Translations under genes and position numbers: made by a program
Notes under the pieces: generated by a model
The model's input: the letters and a program-made list of their open reading frames with translations, nothing else
Told to the model about the DNA's origin: nothing
Databases searched by the model: none
Shown: positions 41,804-49,375 of the stretch, in pieces
Position numbering within the stretch: the first letter of the stretch is position 1
Layout: every line of letters starts with the position of its first letter
Assembly: GCA_021828055.1 (NCBI GenBank)
Contig: JAKATH010000009.1
Span: 1 to 52,516, forward strand
DNA length: 52,516 nt
DNA from: Actinomycetes bacterium
GTDB lineage: Bacteria; Actinomycetota; Acidimicrobiia; Acidimicrobiales; RAAP-2
Direction of reading: 5' to 3'

Positions 41804-43271
41804 CCGCAATACCGTTTCCTTAAGACTACACCTGTGTTATTCTTGGGGACGTGCCCCGAGCGGGATGGGTGAAGCCGGAGACGAACCAGCGACTCTCCGA
41901 CCACATCTCCATCGGTGTCCTCACGAGGGTCTTCCCCCCTGATCTCGTTGACCGCGTGGTGGCCGAGGCTGGGCGCAAAGAGGTGCGCCACCGCCTGCTG
42001 CCCGCTCGAGTCGTCGTCTACTACGTACTCGGCCTCGCACTGTTCGCTGACGCCTCCTACGAGGAGGTGATGCGCAACCTCGTCGAGGGGCTGTCGTGGG
42101 CTTCGGGGTGGGAGAGGGCTTGGCAAGTGCCGACGAAGGCCTCGCTGTTCAAGGCCCGCGCACGGCTCGGCCCCGAGCCGCTCGAGGCGCTGTTTCGAGC
42201 TGTCGCGCAGCCGATGGCCACCGGCAAGACCATCGGCGCCTTCTATCGCGGCCTTCGGCTGATGAGCATCGACGGCACGACGATCGACCTCGCCGACACC
42301 GAGGAGAACGAAGGTCGCTTCGGCCGCCCCGGATCGGGCCGGGGCGAAGGTGGCGGCGCCTTCCCGCAGGTGCGCGTCGTCGGCCTCGGTGAGTGCGGCA
42401 CCCACGGGATCGTTGCCGCGTCTTTCGGCCCGCTGTCGTCTGGCGAGGCAACGCTCGCCCGCGACCTGCTCCCGGCGCTGTCGAAAGGGATGCTGGTGCT
42501 GGCCGATCGCTACTACTACAGCTTCAAGCTCTGGAACGAGGCGAAGGTGAGCGGCGCCGAGCTGTTGTGGCGGACGAAGCGCAACCACGTCCTGCCCGTC
42601 GTCGAGCGCCTGTCCGACGGTTCCTACCTCTCCTTCCTCCACGAGGTGATCGGCACCCACCGGAGAAAGAGCGACGTCGTCGTGCGCGTGATCGAATACG
42701 GCCTCGACGATCCTGCACGCACGGACACCGAGGACCGCTACCGGCTTCTCACGACGCTCCTCGACGAGCAGGCCGCGCCAGCAGGCGAGCTCGCCGCGCT
42801 CTACACGCGGCGCTGGCGCATCGAGACGATGCTCTCAGAGTTGAAGACCCACCAGCGCGGCCCGCGCGTCGTGCTGCGTTCCAAGGCGCCCGACGGCGTC
42901 ACCCAGGAGCTCTATGGCTACCTTTGCGTCCATTACGCCATCCGCTGGCTGATGCACGCCGTGGCGATCGACGCGGGCGAGGACCCGGACAGGCTCAGCT
43001 TCACCCGAGCGCTCCGGGTGGCACGCCGCACGACGGCGAGCCACCCGGGTTTTTCCCCCTCGGGATCTTGACGAGGCGCAGTGCAAGGCGGCGGAGGAGA
43101 TCCTCTTCGAGCCCCTCGGTCCCCGTCGTCTGCGCACCAACCCGCGGGTCGGGAAGCGCAAGATGTCGAACTTCGCCGTGAAACGGCGTGAGCACCGAAA
43201 CTGGCCCCGACCAACCCGCACGCCGGAGCAGGCGGTGGTTGTTCTCGGGTCTTAAGGACACGGTATTGCGG
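41804..43271 (+). mobile_element. IS4-family insertion sequence, complete with terminal inverted repeats
   Basis: The left end CCGCAATACCGTTTCCTTAA and the right end read in reverse complement CCGCAATACCGTGTCCTTAA, both continuing GAC, match at 22 of 23 bases. CTAG flanks both ends (41800-41803 and 43272-43275) and is either a 4-bp target duplication or, being palindromic, partly terminal repeat. The 1468-bp element holds one transposase gene. The near identity of the ends suggests recent insertion. Confidence 0.9.
41851..43071 (+). CDS. IS4-family transposase, C-terminus cut short by a frameshift
   Basis: A 406-codon frame with the IS4 N-terminal domain (VFPPDLVDRVVAEAGRKEVR) and DDE core: LMSIDGTTIDLADT, MLVLADRYYYSFKLW and YTRRWRIETMLSELKTHQRG carry the three acids. 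At SHPGF, a ttttt-ccccc run precedes an early TGA. One +1 shift there restores a family-like tail of about 65 residues (DLDEAQCKAAEEILFEPLG, KRKMSNFAVKRREHRNWPR) ending at TAA/TAG just before the right repeat. The element may be inactive, or the run may be a sequencing error. GTG 41851. Confidence 0.85.
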   Translation: MPRAGWVKPETNQRLSDHISIGVLTRVFPPDLVDRVVAEAGRKEVRHRLLPARVVVYYVLGLALFADASYEEVMRNLVEGLSWASGWERAWQVPTKASLFKARARLGPEPLEALFRAVAQPMATGKTIGAFYRGLRLMSIDGTTIDLADTEENEGRFGRPGSGRGEGGGAFPQVRVVGLGECGTHGIVAASFGPLSSGEATLARDLLPALSKGMLVLADRYYYSFKLWNEAKVSGAELLWRTKRNHVLPVVERLSDGSYLSFLHEVIGTHRRKSDVVVRVIEYGLDDPARTDTEDRYRLLTTLLDEQAAPAGELAALYTRRWRIETMLSELKTHQRGPRVVLRSKAPDGVTQELYGYLCVHYAIRWLMHAVAIDAGEDPDRLSFTRALRVARRTTASHPGFSPSGS

Positions 43272-43275
43272 CTAG

Positions 43276-43468
43276 CCCTACCGCTCCCCCCCGGGCCGGG
43301 CTCGAGACGTGGTCACCGGTCTCGAGCAGGTTGCTACACCCGTAGCGCGGCGCGACGGGCGCCTTCCACGGCTGCACCGTGTTCTTGGTGAACGCTGTTG
43401 GTGTACGGGTCGTCGGCTTGCTCGGGCACCTCGTGGCTCAGCGCGCCGCACAGCCGGAGAGAGGCGGT
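43276..43468. other. No supported gene
   Basis: About 190 bases between the IS element and the epimerase gene. A minus-strand frame gives a protein-like NTVQPWKAPVAPRYGC, perhaps a relic, but I recognise no family. Confidence 0.3.
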
Positions 43469-44017
43469 TCAGGTCCGCAGTCCGACTCGGGGCCTCAGCT
43501 CGGGCGCGAGCTCGGTGCGGCGCGGGTTCGCCCGGTCGCGCGCCGACAGCACCGGGTCGGCGATGCCCCAGTCGGCGCCGACGTCGGGGTCGTCCCACGC
43601 GAGCCCGAGCTCGTCTGCGGGGTTGTAGTAGCCGTCCACCATGTACCAGAGCAGCAGGTCGCTCATGGCTGCGAACCCGTGGGCGACCCCGGGCGGGATG
43701 AAGAGCCCTCGGTCCTCGTCCCCGTCCAGCTCGATCGTGTCGGTCACCCCCTCCGTCGGCGACGACGCCCGCAGGTCGTGCAGCACCACCCGTGCCCGGC
43801 CTCGCAGGACGTACCAGTAGTCGGCCTGGTGGAGGTGGTAGTGGAGGCCGACGACCGCGCCTGCCTGCTTCTCCGAGCGGTTGCCCTGCACCATCTCGCG
43901 CCCGAGCGGGAGCCACTGACGGCGGTACGTCTCGACGAACCGGCCCCGCTCGTCGCCGTGGACGTCGGGCACGACGACCACGACGTCGTCGATCGAGCTC
44001 GGAAGCAACGACGGCAC
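43469..44017 (-). CDS. dTDP-4-dehydrorhamnose 3,5-epimerase-like (RmlC) protein
   Basis: A 182-residue cupin. DVHGDERGRFVETYRRQW, VQGNRSEKQAGAVVGLHYHL (catalytic His), RVVLHDLRASSPTEG, FIPPGVAHGFAAMSDLLLWY and YYNPADELGLAWDDPDVGAD follow the RmlC order. GLHYHLHQADYW differs from the usual RGLHYQ motif, so a related sugar-nucleotide epimerase or isomerase is possible. GTG 44017. No other deoxysugar genes are nearby. Repeats lie upstream. Confidence 0.78.
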   Translation of the reverse strand: MPSLLPSSIDDVVVVVPDVHGDERGRFVETYRRQWLPLGREMVQGNRSEKQAGAVVGLHYHLHQADYWYVLRGRARVVLHDLRASSPTEGVTDTIELDGDEDRGLFIPPGVAHGFAAMSDLLLWYMVDGYYNPADELGLAWDDPDVGADWGIADPVLSARDRANPRRTELAPELRPRVGLRT

Positions 44018-44020
44018 GAC

Positions 44021-44113
44021 CGCACAGTAGCTGGCCGCCGCACAGCAGCTGGCCGCCGCGCGGATGCCGGGACCGCGGCGCGCGGATGCCTCAGGGCGCG
44101 CGCATGCCTCAGG
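44021..44113. repeat. Two 18-bp tandem duplications, one over the flavin-reductase stop
   Basis: cgcacagyagctggccgc occurs twice (44021-44056). gcgcgcRgatgcctcagg-like units occur twice (44078-44095, 44096-44113, one mismatch); the second holds TCA, the minus-strand stop of the flavin reductase at 44109-44111. Confidence 0.85.
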
Positions 44114-44570
44114 GACGGAACGTGCCGTACCTGCTGCGGAAGAAGATCAGCGGGCTCCCCTCGCCGACCCCGAGCTCCAAGACCCTGCCGGTGACGAGCT
44201 CGTGGTCGCCCGCGTCGTGAACGGCGGCGAGCGCGCACTCCACCCACGCGAGGCAGCCGTCGATCACGGGCGTCCCCGCCGCGCCGACGTGCCAGGCGAT
44301 GCCCTCGAACTTGTTGTCGCGACGCTCGCCGAACGTCTCGGAGACGGCCTGCTGCTCCTCCGTCAGGATGTTCACGCAGAACGCGCCTGCCTCGATCATG
44401 CGAGGCCAGCTCGTAGAGGTCTTCGACGGGACGAGCGCGACCATCGGCGGGCTGAGGGAGAGCGAGGCGAACGCCTGGCAGGTGAAGCCGACCGGCACGC
44501 CGCGCTGGAAGGCGGTCACCACGGTGACACCGGTCGCGAACCGGCCCAGCACGTCCCGGAAGCGTGTCAC
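44109..44570 (-). CDS. Flavin reductase (DIM6/NTAB family)
   Basis: A 153-residue FMN-binding split-barrel protein. FRDVLGRFATGVTVVTAF, GFTCQAFASLSLSPPMVALV, FCVNILTEEQQAVSETFGER, CLAWVECALAAVHDAGDHEL and PLIFFRSRYGTFRP are the standard blocks. It supplies reduced flavin to a monooxygenase; no such partner is adjacent. GTG 44570 is used because it leads straight into the first conserved helix. Confidence 0.88.
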   Translation of the reverse strand: MTRFRDVLGRFATGVTVVTAFQRGVPVGFTCQAFASLSLSPPMVALVPSKTSTSWPRMIEAGAFCVNILTEEQQAVSETFGERRDNKFEGIAWHVGAAGTPVIDGCLAWVECALAAVHDAGDHELVTGRVLELGVGEGSPLIFFRSRYGTFRP

Positions 44571-44574
44571 GCCC

Positions 44575-44826
44575 TCACCGCCGCGCCTCTTCTCGCCGCG
44601 GCGACTGCTTCGACTCGAGCTCCTCGACGGGGTGCTGCGCGCCGTGGAGCAGGAGGCCGGTCCCTCCGAGCGCCTCGCCGAGCCCGCGAAGCCCGGTCCC
44701 CAAGTCGGGGAGGGGCGGCTCTTCGTCGACCGAGACGAGAACGCACGAGGTCTTCCCGCCCGCCCGGCGGTGCTTCCCTCCGGCGCTCGGGCAGGAGCCG
44801 CGTACGCCGAAGACGGTGACGCGCAC
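44575..44826 (-). pseudogene. Truncated metallo-beta-lactamase-fold gene
   Basis: An 83-codon frame starts like MBL-fold cyclic phosphodiesterases (VTVFGVRGSCPSAGGKHRRA, GGKTSCVLVSVDEEPPL, DLGTGLRGLGEALGG) but ends before any HxHxDH metal motif. The last about 27 residues (HGAQHPVEELESKQSPRREE) do not match the fold. It is most likely the 5' remnant of a deleted gene. It lies 4 bp upstream of the flavin-reductase start. Confidence 0.6.
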
Positions 44827-44850
44827 CGGGACACCGTAACGCCGGCCGGT

Positions 44851-45753
44851 TCACGCCAGGGCGAGGTCGTCTTCGTGCCAGCGCGCGATCCCTTCGTCCA
44901 CGAGCGCCGTCGCGATCCGCAGGGCGCGGAGCCCGTCGCCGGGCCAGCCGGCCGCGGCCGGAAGAGCCGGCACGGAGACCGGGGCGAGACGCAACGCGGC
45001 GACGAGCCGGCCACGTCCCTGCCTGTCCGAGCCCGCGAACGCTCCCTGACGGCGGCGAGCGGTCGCGGCCGGGTCGGGCTCGGCGCCTCCCGCCCGGGTC
45101 CACCGGCAGCTCGCCGCCGCGGGGCAGGCGCCGCAGCGCGGGTCCCGCGCGGTGCAGCAGCGCGCGCCGAGGTCGAACAGCGCCTGGTTGAACCGCCACG
45201 CGTCCTGCGCCGGCACGAGCCGATCCGCGAGGCGCTGGGCGACCGCCCTCGAGAGCGGGCGACCGGCGACCGCTCGGGCGAGCACCCTCGCGACGTTCGT
45301 GTCCACCACCCCGACGGCGGCGCCGTGGCCGAAGGAGAGCACGGCCCGCGCGGTGTACGGGCCCACGCCGGGAAGGCCTTCCAGCGCGTCGAGCTCCGCC
45401 GGGACGCGGCCGCCGTGACGCTCGACCAGCACGACCGACGCCCGGTGGAGGTTGACCGCCCGGCGGTTGTAGCCCAGCCCTGCCCACGCGCGCACGACCT
45501 CGCCCGCGCCCGCGGCGGCGCATGCGGCCGGAGTCGGGAAGCGTGCGGCGAAACGCCCGAACGGCTCGACAACTCGAGGCGCCTGGGTCTGCTGGAGCAT
45601 GACCTCGCTCACGAGAACGAGCCAGGGGTCCCTCGTCGCCCGCCACGGAAGGTCCCGCCACAGGGTCGCCGCACCGGCCAGGACGGCACGGCGCACCCGA
45701 TCGAGGTCTCGGTCGTCGACCCCGGCTGCCTCCGGGTCAGCTCCAGACGTCAT
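44851..45753 (-). CDS. mutY: A/G-specific adenine glycosylase
   Basis: A 300-residue base-excision enzyme that removes adenine opposite 8-oxoguanine. VLVSEVMLQQTQAPRVV carries the catalytic Glu, ALEGLPGVGPYTARAVLSF the helix-hairpin-helix, VGVVDTNVARVLARA the catalytic Asp, and CTARDPRCGACPAAASC the four Cys of the [4Fe-4S] cluster (C-x6-C-x2-C-x5-C). The C-terminal NUDIX-like 8-oxoG-recognition domain is very short or replaced, as in many actinobacterial forms. ATG 45753 overlaps the end of the MaoC gene by 17 bp. Confidence 0.92.
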   Translation of the reverse strand: MTSGADPEAAGVDDRDLDRVRRAVLAGAATLWRDLPWRATRDPWLVLVSEVMLQQTQAPRVVEPFGRFAARFPTPAACAAAGAGEVVRAWAGLGYNRRAVNLHRASVVLVERHGGRVPAELDALEGLPGVGPYTARAVLSFGHGAAVGVVDTNVARVLARAVAGRPLSRAVAQRLADRLVPAQDAWRFNQALFDLGARCCTARDPRCGACPAAASCRWTRAGGAEPDPAATARRRQGAFAGSDRQGRGRLVAALRLAPVSVPALPAAAGWPGDGLRALRIATALVDEGIARWHEDDLALA

Positions 45754-46249
45754 CTGGGTAGGGCAGGCGGCGCGCAGGGAGCGCGGCGCGCTTCCAGACC
45801 ATGACCTTGCGGCGGAAGAAGCACACCTCCTCGCCCCGCTGGTTGAACGCTTTGGTCTCGACGGTCACCACTCCGCGGTCGCCCCTCGACTTCGACTCCA
45901 CCGCGTCCACCACCATGGTCTCGGCGTAGATGGTGTCCCCGTGGAAGGTGGGGCTCCGGTGGACCAGCGACTCCACTTCGAGGTTCGCGATCGCAGAGCC
46001 GCTCACGTCGGGAACGCTCATGCCCAGCGCGAGCGAGTACACGAGATTGCCGACGACGACGTTGGCGCCCTGGACGGTGTCGCGCTCCGCGAACCACGCG
46101 TTGGTGTGGAGGGGATGGTGGTTCATCGTGATCATGCAGAAGAGGTGGTCGTCGTACTCGGTGATGGTCTTGCCTGGCCAGTGCCGGTAGACGTCGCCGA
46201 CGGCGAAGTCCTCGAAGCACCGTCCGAACGGTCGGTCGTGGATGGTCAT
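45737..46249 (-). CDS. MaoC-family hydratase, mesaconyl-CoA hydratase-like
   Basis: A 170-residue hot-dog-fold protein: CFEDFAVGDVYRHWPGKTIT, FCMITMNHHPLHTNAWFAER, VVVGNLVYSLALGMSVPDVS and FHGDTIYAETMVVDAVESKS. The catalytic Asp of R-hydratases is Asn in TMNHHPLH, a variant that I associate with actinobacterial Rv2499c-type or mesaconyl/methylmalyl-CoA hydratases, so hydration of a branched C4-C5 acyl-CoA is favoured. ATG 46249. A malyl-CoA-lyase-like gene and a methylsuccinyl-CoA dehydrogenase-like gene lie within 6 kb. Confidence 0.82.
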   Translation of the reverse strand: MTIHDRPFGRCFEDFAVGDVYRHWPGKTITEYDDHLFCMITMNHHPLHTNAWFAERDTVQGANVVVGNLVYSLALGMSVPDVSGSAIANLEVESLVHRSPTFHGDTIYAETMVVDAVESKSRGDRGVVTVETKAFNQRGEEVCFFRRKVMVWKRAALPARRLPYPDDVWS

Positions 46250-46325
46250 GACGCGGGTGTAGTACGTCGCCGCTGCCCGGGTCCAGCCTGTTACGGTGCG
46301 CCGCAGGCGCTGCCGCCGGCGCGGG

Positions 46326-46383
46326 CCCGGGACCGCAGCGAAAGGAAGGGCGGTCCCGGGACCGCAGCGAGAGGAAGGGGGGC
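46326..46383. repeat. 29-bp tandem duplication that doubles the ribosome binding site
   Basis: cccgggaccgcagcgaaagg plus 9 bases is repeated with few changes. Each copy contains an A/G-rich AAGGAAGGG or GAGGAAGGGG box. Only the second is at working distance from the beta-helix ATG at 46385. Confidence 0.88.
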
Positions 46384-46384
46384 G

Positions 46385-48112
46385 ATGCGCGCTCGCCGGA
46401 GCTTCTGGCGTCGCTGCTGCGCCGCCGCGGGCGGCCTCGTGCTCTTCGCCGGCCTGCTCGCCGGGGTCACCGCGGGCGGCGGGCGGCTCCCGGCCGGAGC
46501 CGCAGCCGGCGCGGCCAGCAGGGACGGAGCCGCCGCGGGCGCGGCCAGCAGGGACGGAGCCGCGGGCACGCACCACCGCGCGAGCCGGGGGCGCGTGCTC
46601 CTGGTCGGCACGTTCGACGGGCGCCGCGGACGGTACGCCTCCATCCAGGCGGCCGTGGACGCGGCCAGGCCCGGCGACACGATCCTCATCGGTCCGGGCG
46701 ACTACCACGCGTCCGACGACCTCGCGCACCCGCCGACGCCTGCGCAGGCAGCCCTCGGCGACTTCGGCGGCGTCCTCGTGACGACGCCCCGGCTCACCAT
46801 CCGCGGGATGGACCGCTCGACGGTCATCGTCGACGGGACCAGGCCCGGCTCGCCTGCGTGCGATCCGGCGCGGGCCGCGCAGGTCCTCGGCCCGCTGGAC
46901 CCGCGCGGGGGGCACTACGGCACGAACGGGATCGTCGTCTTCCGTGCCGGCGCAGTGACGGTGCAGAACCTGACCGTCTGCAACTTCCTCTCGGGCAAGG
47001 GCGCCTCGGGCAACGGGATCTGGTGGAACGGGGGCGCCCAGACCGCCAAGATCGGCCTCGCGCGGTACCGGGGCGCGTACCTGACGGCGACCACCACCTA
47101 CTACGGGAGCCCGGCCGTCGCACCGACCTACGGCATCTTCGCGAACAACGCGGCGGGGCCCGCGAGCTGGGCGCACATCTACGCGTCCAACTTCGACGAC
47201 TCGGGCATGTACGTGGGCGCGTGCCAGCAGCGCTGCGACGTCACGGTGACGAACGCCTGGATGGAGTACAACGCGCTGGGCTACTCGGGGACGAATTCAG
47301 GCGGCGCCATCGTGATCGAGCACTCGCGGTTCGAGCACAACCAGGACGGCTTCGACACCAACACGCAGATCTACGGCGACCCGCCGCCGCCGCAGAACGG
47401 CGACTGCCCCGGCACGACGTCGAGCCCGATCACCCACACGCGCTCGTGCTGGGTGTTCCGGTACAACCTCGTCGAGGACAACAACGACGCCCACGCTCCG
47501 ATCGCTCCGGGCGGGTACGCGAGCGCCGGACCGGTCGGCACCGGGATGACGATCTCGGGGGGCCGCAACGACACCGTGACGGACAACACGTTCACGGGCA
47601 ACGCCGCGTGGGGCGTCCTCTTCGTGCCGTTCCCCGACAAGGACAGGCCCTACCCCGGAGTGACCTGCCAGGGAAGCGGCGGCCACGAGGTGACCGGCTT
47701 CGGCTGCGTCTACGACCCCGAGGGCGACGCACTCCTCCACAACACCTTCTCCGACAACGGCTCCTGGCACAACCCGACCAACGGCGACTATGGGCAGATC
47801 ACGCTCTTCGGGCACGAGCCGCAGGACTGCTTCGCCGGGAACTCCGCCCCTGACGGGAGCACCCCATCCACCCTCGAGCGCGTCCAGGCGAGGTGCGGGC
47901 GGATGAGCGCGGCATCCGACTCCGGCGGCGCACTCCTGGGCCAGGTGGAGTGCGACACGGGCTTCGGGCTCTGCCCGAAGGGCGCCCACTACCCGAAGCC
48001 GTCGGCGTCGAGCGTCGACCTCCACCGCCTCCCGAGAGGGCTCACCTCGATGCCGAACCCCTGCAAGGGGGTCCCTGCGAACGCATGGTGCAAGGGCGGG
48101 AGGCCGATCTGA
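46385..48112 (+). CDS. Secreted right-handed parallel beta-helix protein
   Basis: A 575-residue protein with a signal peptide (RRSFWRRCCAAAGGLVLFAG, then GLLAGVTAGGG). After an Ala/Gly linker (AAAGAASRDG duplicated by a 30-bp repeat at 46499-46558), YASIQAAVDAARPGDTILIG is the entry to a pectate-lyase-like beta-helix. TNGIVVFRAGAVTVQNLTVC, HIYASNFDDSGMYVGACQQ, TNAWMEYNALGYSGTNSGG, EHSRFEHNQDGFDTNT and GRNDTVTDNTFTGNAAWGVL are successive coils. Many Cys suggest disulfides outside the cell. No lyase catalytic motif is certain, so polysaccharide binding or cleavage is only possible. ATG 46385 follows GAGGAAGGGGGG. Confidence 0.82.
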   Translation: MRARRSFWRRCCAAAGGLVLFAGLLAGVTAGGGRLPAGAAAGAASRDGAAAGAASRDGAAGTHHRASRGRVLLVGTFDGRRGRYASIQAAVDAARPGDTILIGPGDYHASDDLAHPPTPAQAALGDFGGVLVTTPRLTIRGMDRSTVIVDGTRPGSPACDPARAAQVLGPLDPRGGHYGTNGIVVFRAGAVTVQNLTVCNFLSGKGASGNGIWWNGGAQTAKIGLARYRGAYLTATTTYYGSPAVAPTYGIFANNAAGPASWAHIYASNFDDSGMYVGACQQRCDVTVTNAWMEYNALGYSGTNSGGAIVIEHSRFEHNQDGFDTNTQIYGDPPPPQNGDCPGTTSSPITHTRSCWVFRYNLVEDNNDAHAPIAPGGYASAGPVGTGMTISGGRNDTVTDNTFTGNAAWGVLFVPFPDKDRPYPGVTCQGSGGHEVTGFGCVYDPEGDALLHNTFSDNGSWHNPTNGDYGQITLFGHEPQDCFAGNSAPDGSTPSTLERVQARCGRMSAASDSGGALLGQVECDTGFGLCPKGAHYPKPSASSVDLHRLPRGLTSMPNPCKGVPANAWCKGGRPI

Positions 48113-48167
48113 TGCCGAAAGGTGCCCGTCCCCCGGTTCTGATGCCGAAAGGCGCCCGTCCCCCGGC
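48108..48167. repeat. 30-bp tandem duplication over the beta-helix gene stop codon
   Basis: A unit beginning tctgatgccgaaaggtgccc occurs twice in a row with two differences. The stop TGA (48110-48112) is in copy 1, and the same TGA recurs in copy 2. Confidence 0.92.
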
Positions 48168-48177
48168 GCGGACCTCC

Positions 48178-48193
48178 TGCGCCCGTAGGCGCA
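48178..48193. terminator. Hairpin between convergent genes
   Basis: TGCGCC-CGTA-GGCGCA is a perfect 6-bp stem with a 4-base loop, placed between the beta-helix gene and the convergent DUF6941-like gene. A similar but imperfect copy follows at about 48237-48255. Confidence 0.4.
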
Positions 48194-48257
48194 CGGCCCA
48201 TCCCAGAGAGCGGACCATGCAGGCGATCTTGCGCACCCTGCGCCCGCAGGCGTCGGC

Positions 48258-48719
48258 TCATCCTGCGTCGGAGGGCAACTGGGGACGGGTCGTGAACCGG
48301 AGGTCGGCTCCGGGGAGCGACTCGCCGTCGATGGTGAGCCGCCACGTGTAGCGCGCGCCGGGAGCAAGAGGGATGGGACCGATGTTGACCGCCAGCGCGA
48401 CGTCGATCGGCGAACCCTCAGGCAGCGAGGGCGGCTGGCCCACGGTGAACTCGCCGCGCACCTCCACCGGCTGGGACCCTTCGGGGGTCTCCACCATCAC
48501 GGGACGGCCGTCGGCGTCCTCCAGGAAGAGCTCCCAGTGGTGGGTCCGTTCCGCCTCGTTCCAGTCGACGTCGATCTTCAACGCGACCGCGGACGGCACG
48601 GGGTCGGGCCCGGTCATCGACCAGCCGCCGCCAAGGATGTAGAGCTTCCCGTCCGCGACCTGCGCGGCGTCGCACAGCATCATCGTGACCTTCACGCCGA
48701 GGGAGGCTACCGTCACCAT
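48258..48719 (-). CDS. Conserved actinobacterial protein, DUF6941-like
   Basis: About 145-153 residues. VKVTMMLCDAAQVADGKLYI, LGGGWSMTGPDPVPSAVALK, DVDWNEAERTHHWELFLEDA, GSPIDVALAVNIGPIPLAPG and YTWRLTIDGESLPGADLRF form a compact all-beta protein seen in many actinobacteria without a known role. The start is unsure: ATG 48719 or GTG 48695, the latter closer to the usual N-terminus. It is divergent from the methyltransferase gene. Confidence 0.75.
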   Translation of the reverse strand: MVTVASLGVKVTMMLCDAAQVADGKLYILGGGWSMTGPDPVPSAVALKIDVDWNEAERTHHWELFLEDADGRPVMVETPEGSQPVEVRGEFTVGQPPSLPEGSPIDVALAVNIGPIPLAPGARYTWRLTIDGESLPGADLRFTTRPQLPSDAG

Positions 48720-48721
48720 GC

Positions 48722-49375
48722 GTGGAGCCGCCCGTGCTGCGCAACGACGTCTACCGCCGGCCGCTGGCGACGGCGCTCGACCGCTTGGCCGTCGGCTCCG
48801 GCTGGCGCGTGGTCGACGTCGGCGCGGGAGCCGGCGACGTCGCGGTGGCCCTCGCCGAGATCGTGGGCAGGGACGGCAGGGTCTACGCGGTAGACCGCGA
48901 TCCCGTCGCCCGCGACGAGACCGCTCGTGCGGCCGCGGCGTACAGCCAGGTGCTCGCGATCACCCAGCGCGCCGAGGACCTCCAGCTCCCCGAGCCCGTC
49001 GACCTCGCCTTCTGCCGCTTCGTCCTCATGCACGTGGACGACCCCGTCTCGGTCCTGGCGCGCATGGCCGCGGCGGTCCGCCCCGGCGGCTGGGTCGTCG
49101 CGCAGGAGCCCATCACCTCGGCGGGGCGGATCGGCGGCGTTGCGTTGTCGATGCCCGGCGCGCGCGACCCCGACGTGGGCGCGCTGCTCCCCGCGCTCGT
49201 GCGCCGCGCCGGGCTCTTTCTCGAGGACGCATGGGCAGAGGCTCCCGCGGGCGCGGGTCCGGGGCCGGTCGCGTCCTACCTCGAGGACCTGACCGGTGTC
49301 GATCCCGGAGACGACCCGATCGTGCTGCCGCCACTCGTGACCGTGCTCGGCCGGACGGGCAGTGGCGTGCCGTGA
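48722..49375 (+). CDS. Class I SAM-dependent methyltransferase
   Basis: A 217-residue protein with motif I VVDVGAGAGDVAVALAEIVG, motif II acidic VYAVDRDP, and VDLAFCRFVLMHVDDPVSVL with RPGGWVVAQEP as post-I motifs. The C-terminal cap is short. Substrate unknown. GTG 48722 is only 2 bp from the divergent gene's ATG, so one of the two may start further in. The stop overlaps the next gene's GTG (GTGA), indicating coupling with the dehydrogenase. Confidence 0.82.
   Translation: MEPPVLRNDVYRRPLATALDRLAVGSGWRVVDVGAGAGDVAVALAEIVGRDGRVYAVDRDPVARDETARAAAAYSQVLAITQRAEDLQLPEPVDLAFCRFVLMHVDDPVSVLARMAAAVRPGGWVVAQEPITSAGRIGGVALSMPGARDPDVGALLPALVRRAGLFLEDAWAEAPAGAGPGPVASYLEDLTGVDPGDDPIVLPPLVTVLGRTGSGVP

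Noticed and set aside
43050-43075. Programmed frameshift in the IS4 transposase
   Set aside because: IS4 elements are not known to need one, and the required shift is +1 at a homopolymer run, which is more simply explained by an indel or sequencing error.
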